A stretch of 64,000 bases of DNA from Eleftheria terrae (GTDB lineage Bacteria; Pseudomonadota; Gammaproteobacteria; Burkholderiales; Burkholderiaceae_C): positions 1,984,001-2,048,000 of the forward strand of contig NZ_CP106951.1 in assembly GCF_030419005.1 (NCBI RefSeq). The letters run 5' to 3'. Positions 63,227 through 64,000 of the stretch are shown here, piece after piece. The first letter of the stretch is position 1. Every line of letters starts with the position of its first letter. The translations under genes and the position numbers were made by a program. The notes under the pieces were generated by a model. The model was given only the letters and a program-made list of their open reading frames with translations. It was not told the origin of the DNA and searched no databases.

Positions 63227-64000
63227 GGGTGCCTCCGGCGTAGGCGGCGCCGCGTTGCGGCGGGGCGGTGAAGACGAGGTTGACGTCGTCGCTGTCCAGC
63301 CGGTAGGCGGCGCTGCCGCCGCCGCGCAGGGCGCGGTGCACCAGGGCCTGGGCCGACATGCGGTACCAGTCTTCCGGCACCCGCTGGCCATTGGCCACGC
63401 CGAGCACCTTGAGCTTGTGGCGGATCATGGCGTCCAGCGCCGGGCCGAGCTTGACGGCTTCGTCCAGCTTGGAGAGCACGACGCCCTTGCACTGGTTGGC
63501 GCGGTAGGCGAGCAGCACGTCCTCGATGGTCTCGCCTTGGGCGGCCGAATTGACCACCAGCAGGCGCTGGATGCTGCGATGGCCGACCATCTCCAGCAGC
63601 TCTTGCGTCCGGCTGTCGCGCTGGGCGATGCCGGCGGTGTCGATCAACACCATCTTCTTGGCCGACAGCAGGTCCAGCAGGTCTTCCAGCGCCGGGCGAT
63701 CGTGGGCGGTGTGCACCGCCACGCCGATGATGCGGCCGTAGGCGCGCAGCTGCTCGTGGGCGCCGACGCGGTAGGCGTCCAGCGTGATCAGGCCGAGGTT
63801 GGAGGCGCCGTACTTGGCCGCGAAGGCGGCTGCCAGCTTGGCGGTGGACGTGGTCTTGCCGACACCGGTGGAGCCGACCATCGCGTACACGCCGCCCTGG
63901 TCTTCCAGCGGGGCCTCGCCTTCGCCGGTCAGCAGGTTGCGCTGCAGCACGCTGGCCACCCAGCTGTCGAGGTCGCCGACATCGGCCGGCGTGCCGGCGG
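63219..64000 (-). CDS. flhF: Flagellar SRP-like GTPase FlhF, N-terminus outside window
   Basis: The last 260 residues are visible, and the frame continues past the right edge. The NG domain shows G1 VGSTGVGKTTSTAKLAA, DAYRVGAHEQL, G3 LIDTAGIAQRD, VVNSAAQGETIEDVL, and G4-like LSKLDEAVKLGPALD. FlhF sets flagellum number and place, forming a homodimer stimulated by FlhG. The overlap with flhG is 8 bases. The basic N-terminal B domain is not seen. Confidence 0.95.
   Translation of the reverse strand, partial: AGTPADVGDLDSWVASVLQRNLLTGEGEAPLEDQGGVYAMVGSTGVGKTTSTAKLAAAFAAKYGASNLGLITLDAYRVGAHEQLRAYGRIIGVAVHTAHDRPALEDLLDLLSAKKMVLIDTAGIAQRDSRTQELLEMVGHRSIQRLLVVNSAAQGETIEDVLLAYRANQCKGVVLSKLDEAVKLGPALDAMIRHKLKVLGVANGQRVPEDWYRMSAQALVHRALRGGGSAAYRLDSDDVNLVFTAPPQRGAAYAGGTHA

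Overview
The window is high-GC DNA (roughly 70 % by eye) from a betaproteobacterium, most likely a Burkholderiales member of the Rubrivivax/Leptothrix/Caldimonas type. The evidence is the flgBCDEFGHIJKL operon divergent from flgA-flgM-flgN, the flhF-flhG-fliA block with a clade-typical FlhG lacking a Walker A loop, a PEP-CTERM (exosortase-sorted) protein, a PHA synthase locus and a very large number of sensor kinases. I see no insertion sequences, phage genes, CRISPR arrays or rRNA. There is one tRNA (Ser, anticodon UGA).

Left part (1-13.5 kb): the 5' portion of an SDR gene; a decaying polyhydroxyalkanoate locus (phaC with four one-base losses, followed by an in-frame FabI-AckA chimera); a DUF1579-like protein; a NarL/NarX-type two-component pair; a DUF2007-like membrane protein; a LysR-controlled divergon (alpha/beta hydrolase and LysR one way; carboxymuconolactone decarboxylase-like, tautomerase and DUF4865 the other); then small enzymes (DUF1428, VOC, SDR).

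Middle part (13.5-45 kb) is dominated by signalling. A three-gene overlapping unit encodes a CHASE3-GAF hybrid kinase, a CheR methyltransferase and a REC-kinase. After a CorC-type protein, ApaH, tRNA-Ser, an OmpR/EnvZ-type pair, an esterase, an orphan Panacea (SocA-like) protein and a CPA1 antiporter come a PAS hybrid kinase, a probable c-di-GMP operon (multi-PAS hybrid kinase with HPt, REC-PAS-GGDEF-EAL, diguanylate cyclase), a phytochrome-type kinase and a HisKA_2 multi-PAS kinase paired with an ANTAR antiterminator.

Right part (45-64 kb) is the flagellar region. flgB through flgL plus an HDOD protein run on the minus strand and end at a terminator-like hairpin. flgA, flgM and flgN run on the plus strand, flgM with a candidate sigma-28 promoter. 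A HAF-repeat PEP-CTERM protein intervenes. flhF (partial), flhG, fliA and a soluble MCP-like protein follow on the minus strand. FliA and its anti-sigma factor FlgM are therefore both here, together with the structural genes for rod, hook, rings and hook-filament junction.

Most notable: the PHA-locus decay and chimera; the HisKA_2/ANTAR pair; CheR embedded among kinases with no CheB or receptor gene; a GGDEF domain with about 19 extra residues between the I-site and the active loop; three signalling genes with a -10 hexamer so close to the ATG that leaderless transcripts are likely; and FlhG without a Walker A motif. I did not find a clearly new multi-gene system. The strongest candidates for unexplored biology are the CheR-kinase unit and the ANTAR pair.
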